A DNA stretch of 64,000 nt from CAWHHZ01 sp963829355 (GTDB taxonomy: Bacteria; Acidobacteriota; Thermoanaerobaculia; Gp7-AA8; JAHWKK01): positions 248,001 through 312,000 of the forward strand of contig CAWHHZ010000013.1 of the NCBI GenBank assembly GCA_963829355.1, in the 5' to 3' direction. A model generated the notes under the pieces. The model did not search any database, was not told the origin of the DNA, and worked only from the letters and a program-made list of their open reading frames with translations. Shown here piece by piece: positions 61,515-64,000 of the stretch. Position 1 is the stretch's first letter, and each line of letters begins with the position of its first letter. A program made the position numbers and the translations under genes.

Positions 61515-62075
61515 ATGACCAGGTACATCCAGAAGTTGAGCTTCGGGATCGGAGAGCGGGAGTGGTGGGTGGGATGGGAGCTCGATGGTCCTCCGAGGAG
61601 GATCGCGGGACTCATTCCTGCGGACACCCTCAGTTCGGAGGAGCTGCTTCACAGGGGAGTGACCAGTTTCCAGCCGGTCAACAGTGATCTTCTTGCGCGG
61701 CTCGAGCGCCGAACCGTCCAGCGAGTCAGACTCACCCATCCTTTTCGAGGAAAGGCCGGTGCAGTCGACGTACTCGTCGTCGACATCAGTGCAGGGGGGA
61801 TCGGTATATGTCACGAGTTTCCTCTGCGGCCCGGGAAAGTTCTCAGCGTCGATTTCATGGGCGACGATCAGTTCTACTCAATGTCGTACGACCTGTTGCG
61901 CTGCCAGCTCTCGCGGGCCAGCGGCCGAGGGGAGGCACGCTACTATTCGGCTCTTCGCCTCCGGAACACGAGTGCAGCAGACAGAAAGGCTCTCGCGCGG
62001 CTCGTGGCGCAGGCCCTCACGGCCAACGAGGCAGCAATCCGGGAAGATCCGGGCAGAGCGCTGGCTCTCGACTAG
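61515..62075 (+). CDS. PilZ domain protein (c-di-GMP receptor type)
   Basis: 186 residues. The PilZ domain is in the second half: RRTVQRVRL (basic motif, RxxxR-like) followed by VLVVDISAGGIGI (D/NxSxxG) and strands to YYSALRLRN. The N-terminal 70 residues (FGIGEREWWVGWELD...) form an extra domain not recognised. It probably senses c-di-GMP made or degraded by proteins such as the GGDEF-EAL protein at 12783. Confidence 0.83.
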   Translation: MTRYIQKLSFGIGEREWWVGWELDGPPRRIAGLIPADTLSSEELLHRGVTSFQPVNSDLLARLERRTVQRVRLTHPFRGKAGAVDVLVVDISAGGIGICHEFPLRPGKVLSVDFMGDDQFYSMSYDLLRCQLSRASGRGEARYYSALRLRNTSAADRKALARLVAQALTANEAAIREDPGRALALD

Positions 62076-62112
62076 CCGGGCCGGGGGGAAGGGATCGTAG
62101 CCAGAGCGAACG

Positions 62113-62150
62113 TTGAGATTCCTCCTCGCTTCGCTCGTTCGGAATGACAG
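62113..62150. repeat. GGAATGAC-type repeat half
   Basis: CCTCCTCGCTTCGCTCGTTCGGAATGAC matches the right half of the element at the 3' end of cusA. It lies between the PilZ gene and the acyltransferase gene. Confidence 0.6.
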
Positions 62151-62230
62151 GGATCGGGTCGGGTTGCCTCTGGACATAACCGACCCGCTCGCGGGAAACC
62201 GGAGATCCGGCCGGTGCACTTCCGCGTCTC

Positions 62231-62923
62231 TCATCCCCGGGTCGGGCAGTGCCGGTCGCGTCGCTCCTCGAGGTCGTTACGCACCCGCCGTTTGAGCTCC
62301 TCGTACGTGCTCGTGTTCTCGCGCATCTCGGCGAGGTAATCTGCAATCTCGATCAGCTCGAGACGCAGGCGAATGGTCTTGAAGACGCCAACTTGCCATT
62401 CTCCTGGGGCCTGGACGTGATGGAGCCCTCCGCTGTAGGCGATCAGGCATCGGCCCTCCTTCAGCTCGGTGAGAATATCGACCACCCCACCGCGAACCGT
62501 CATCGGACGCCCGTGTGAGTCGAGCCCGTCGCGGCGCATCATGCGTCCCTCCGGGAGAATGACGATCATCGAGTCGCCACCGATCCGCTCGAGAACGGCG
62601 TGCCACGTGTGATCGCGCTCGCGGGTAATCGAGACGACGTGACCCGCAACGAACTTGAACAACTTTCCGACGATCGGCCGGCGAAGCGTCTTGTCGGCTG
62701 CAGGCACCACACCCTTCCATGCGAGTCTCCTCAGAAAGCTGTCAGGCGGAACTGCCGTAAAAAGCGGTTCGAAGAGGCTCGTGTGGTTGAGAAAGATCAG
62801 GAGCCGGATATCGTCCCACTTGTCGGCGGGGGGATCGCCGACCCAGTCGGACACCGGCGTATAGAAAACCGAGCTCAGAAACTTCATCGTCTTGAGCAGG
62901 GCATAGGCAACGTAGCTCCGCAT
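62231..62923 (-). CDS. PlsC-family lysophospholipid acyltransferase
   Basis: 230 residues. The acyltransferase signatures are NHTSLFEP (NHxSxxD-like with Glu in place of Asp), the substrate region AADKTLRRPIVGKLFKF and ILPEGRMMRRDG (EGTRS-like). These enzymes transfer acyl groups to lysophosphatidate or related lipids at the inner membrane. The Asp-to-Glu change and the EGRMM variant mark a divergent subfamily; the acceptor is unknown. Confidence 0.75.
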   Translation of the reverse strand: MRSYVAYALLKTMKFLSSVFYTPVSDWVGDPPADKWDDIRLLIFLNHTSLFEPLFTAVPPDSFLRRLAWKGVVPAADKTLRRPIVGKLFKFVAGHVVSITRERDHTWHAVLERIGGDSMIVILPEGRMMRRDGLDSHGRPMTVRGGVVDILTELKEGRCLIAYSGGLHHVQAPGEWQVGVFKTIRLRLELIEIADYLAEMRENTSTYEELKRRVRNDLEERRDRHCPTRG

Positions 62924-63060
62924 CGAGGCGCAACTCTAGCGTTCCCGGCCTTCCGGATTCAACCGCACGCTCGAGGGCACCAGAAAAACGAGCCTTCGAA
63001 AGTCTCTCCGGCGAAACATCGGGCGGCCGCTACCGTACCCACTTCGAGGAGGTAAGACTG

Positions 63061-63861
63061 ATGCATGAAACAAGAACTGGCCATCCGCTGATCGCCGGGC
63101 TGCTCCTCGCGGCAGTTCTCGCACTTCCGGTCAATGCCGCGACGTTACACGATAGATACGACAAGACGTGGAAGGTGGGGGCGGGTGCGCAACTGAGTCT
63201 GTCCAACGAGAACGGTTCTGTGGAGATTGAGTCGTGGGACCGGGACGAGGTGAGAGTGCTCGCCGAGATTACGCTCAAGGCAGGAAGCAGCGAGACCGCA
63301 CGCAAAGCGATGGAGCGTTTCGAGATCATCTCTTCGAAGCAGGGTGACCGCATCAGTGTCTCTTCGAGGAAACCGCGAGGACAGGATGGATTTCTGGCGT
63401 GGCTCTCAGGCAATCACGTCGAGGTCGACGTCAACTACCAGATCAAGGTGCCGCGAAGGATCGACCTCGACATCGAGACCGTCAACGGCAGTATTCAGGC
63501 TGCATCACTTTCCGGCACCCTCACGTTTGATTCGGTCAATGGGCGTATTACCGTCCGGGACTCCCGGGGAGCCGTCAGCGCAGATACGGTGAATGGCAGT
63601 ATCAGCGCTGAACTGCTCGAAATCGACGCGGGCGAGAGTATGGCTTTTGGAACGACGAACGGAGGGATCACGCTCTCTCTGCCGGCCCAGGCGAAGGCTG
63701 ACGTCGATGCTGCCACGACGAATGGGAGTATCTCGAGCGAGCTGCCTCTCACGTCCGAATCCGCCGGCAGGTCCCGGATTCGCGGGACACTGAACGGTGG
63801 TGGTGCGCCGATCAGAATGAGGACGGTCAACGGCAGCATACGGATCGCTGCGTCCTCCTGA
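63061..63861 (+). CDS. Exported DUF4097 beta-solenoid protein
   Basis: 266 residues with a signal peptide (LIAGLLLAAVLALPVNAA). The body shows repeated 'VNGSI'/'TNGSI' units (ETVNGSIQAASLSGTL, DTVNGSISAELLEI, TTNGGITLSLP, TVNGSIRIAAS), typical of DUF4097, a right-handed beta-helix-like family in exported proteins. Function unknown. Preceded by GGAGG at good distance. Confidence 0.85.
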   Translation: MHETRTGHPLIAGLLLAAVLALPVNAATLHDRYDKTWKVGAGAQLSLSNENGSVEIESWDRDEVRVLAEITLKAGSSETARKAMERFEIISSKQGDRISVSSRKPRGQDGFLAWLSGNHVEVDVNYQIKVPRRIDLDIETVNGSIQAASLSGTLTFDSVNGRITVRDSRGAVSADTVNGSISAELLEIDAGESMAFGTTNGGITLSLPAQAKADVDAATTNGSISSELPLTSESAGRSRIRGTLNGGGAPIRMRTVNGSIRIAASS

Positions 63862-63910
63862 AGAGTCGTTTTTCCACCCGGCAGGTTCGGAAATTGCTCC
63901 TGTACGGATC

Positions 63911-64000
63911 GTGAATGCGCGTACGAGCTGGATCAGCGGTGTTGCCCTGTTCCTGATATGTCTCGCATTCAGCGGCCTCTCGATCCCCGTCGCAACCATT
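63911..64000 (+). CDS. Start of an exported protein, cut by the window end
   Basis: GTG 63911 opens an uninterrupted frame MNARTSWISGVALFLICLAF-SGLSIPVAT with the shape of a signal peptide. The remainder is outside the window, so no function can be given. Confidence 0.45.
   Translation, partial: MNARTSWISGVALFLICLAFSGLSIPVATI

Overview
The window is GC-rich bacterial chromosome with no rRNA, tRNA, phage or plasmid genes recognised. It comes from a diderm: it has TolC-, FadL- and Tat-type proteins, LolD, and many exported or lipid-anchored proteins. DUF4388, LVIVD and phosphodiesterase-TPR proteins, orphan signalling proteins and dense intergenic palindromic repeats suggest an Acidobacteriota-like organism, possibly from a metagenome assembly. 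That placement is inference.

Layout. 1-2.0 kb: the end of an exported endonuclease I and a leucine dehydrogenase. 2.2-9.0 kb: a copper/silver RND efflux operon (small Cys-rich exported protein, cusC-, cusB- and frameshifted cusA-like genes). 9.1-14.8 kb: a lipoprotein, a SpoIIE phosphatase, three pseudopilin-like genes and a GGDEF-EAL protein. 14.9-22.5 kb: an aromatic-amine catabolic cluster on the minus strand: kynurenine formamidase, a 2-aminophenol 1,6-dioxygenase alpha subunit fused to a RidA-type 2-aminomuconate deaminase, the dioxygenase beta subunit, a semialdehyde dehydrogenase and an asparaginase-II-family protein. A luciferase-like flavin oxidoreductase diverges from it. 22.6-38.3 kb: FadL porin, proS, lytic transglycosylase, yqeY, pyrE, biotinyl carrier, PpiC, lolD, clpC, TPR protein, MATE pump. 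38.5-42.3 kb: a broken subtilase and two exported proteins. 42.3-47.3 kb: thioesterase, SirB1-like protein, unknown protein, ThiS-like protein, and an SPFH-phosphodiesterase-TPR fusion. 47.5-64 kb: CAP protein, atypical histidine kinase, 3-hydroxyacyl-CoA dehydrogenase, TPR protein, PcrA helicase, TatA, DUF4388, dTDP-4-dehydrorhamnose reductase, MASE1-like kinase, DUF2400 protein, flavin reductase, PilZ, acyltransferase, DUF4097.

Two things overlie the genes. First, the intergenic regions are full of repeats: a GTCATCCTGAG palindromic family that supplies stop codons to some genes, a 177-bp inverted-repeat element in two opposite copies (one nested in the first family), and arrays of 7- or 8-base units, two of them in facing pairs. 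Second, at least seven genes, including pyrE, carry single-base frameshifts. Their number suggests consensus errors in part of this sequence, although real decay cannot be excluded.

The best candidates for new biology are the fused aminophenol meta-cleavage cluster with its unusual intergenic palindromes, and the SPFH-phosphodiesterase-TPR protein that has lost its conserved metal-binding DHG motif.
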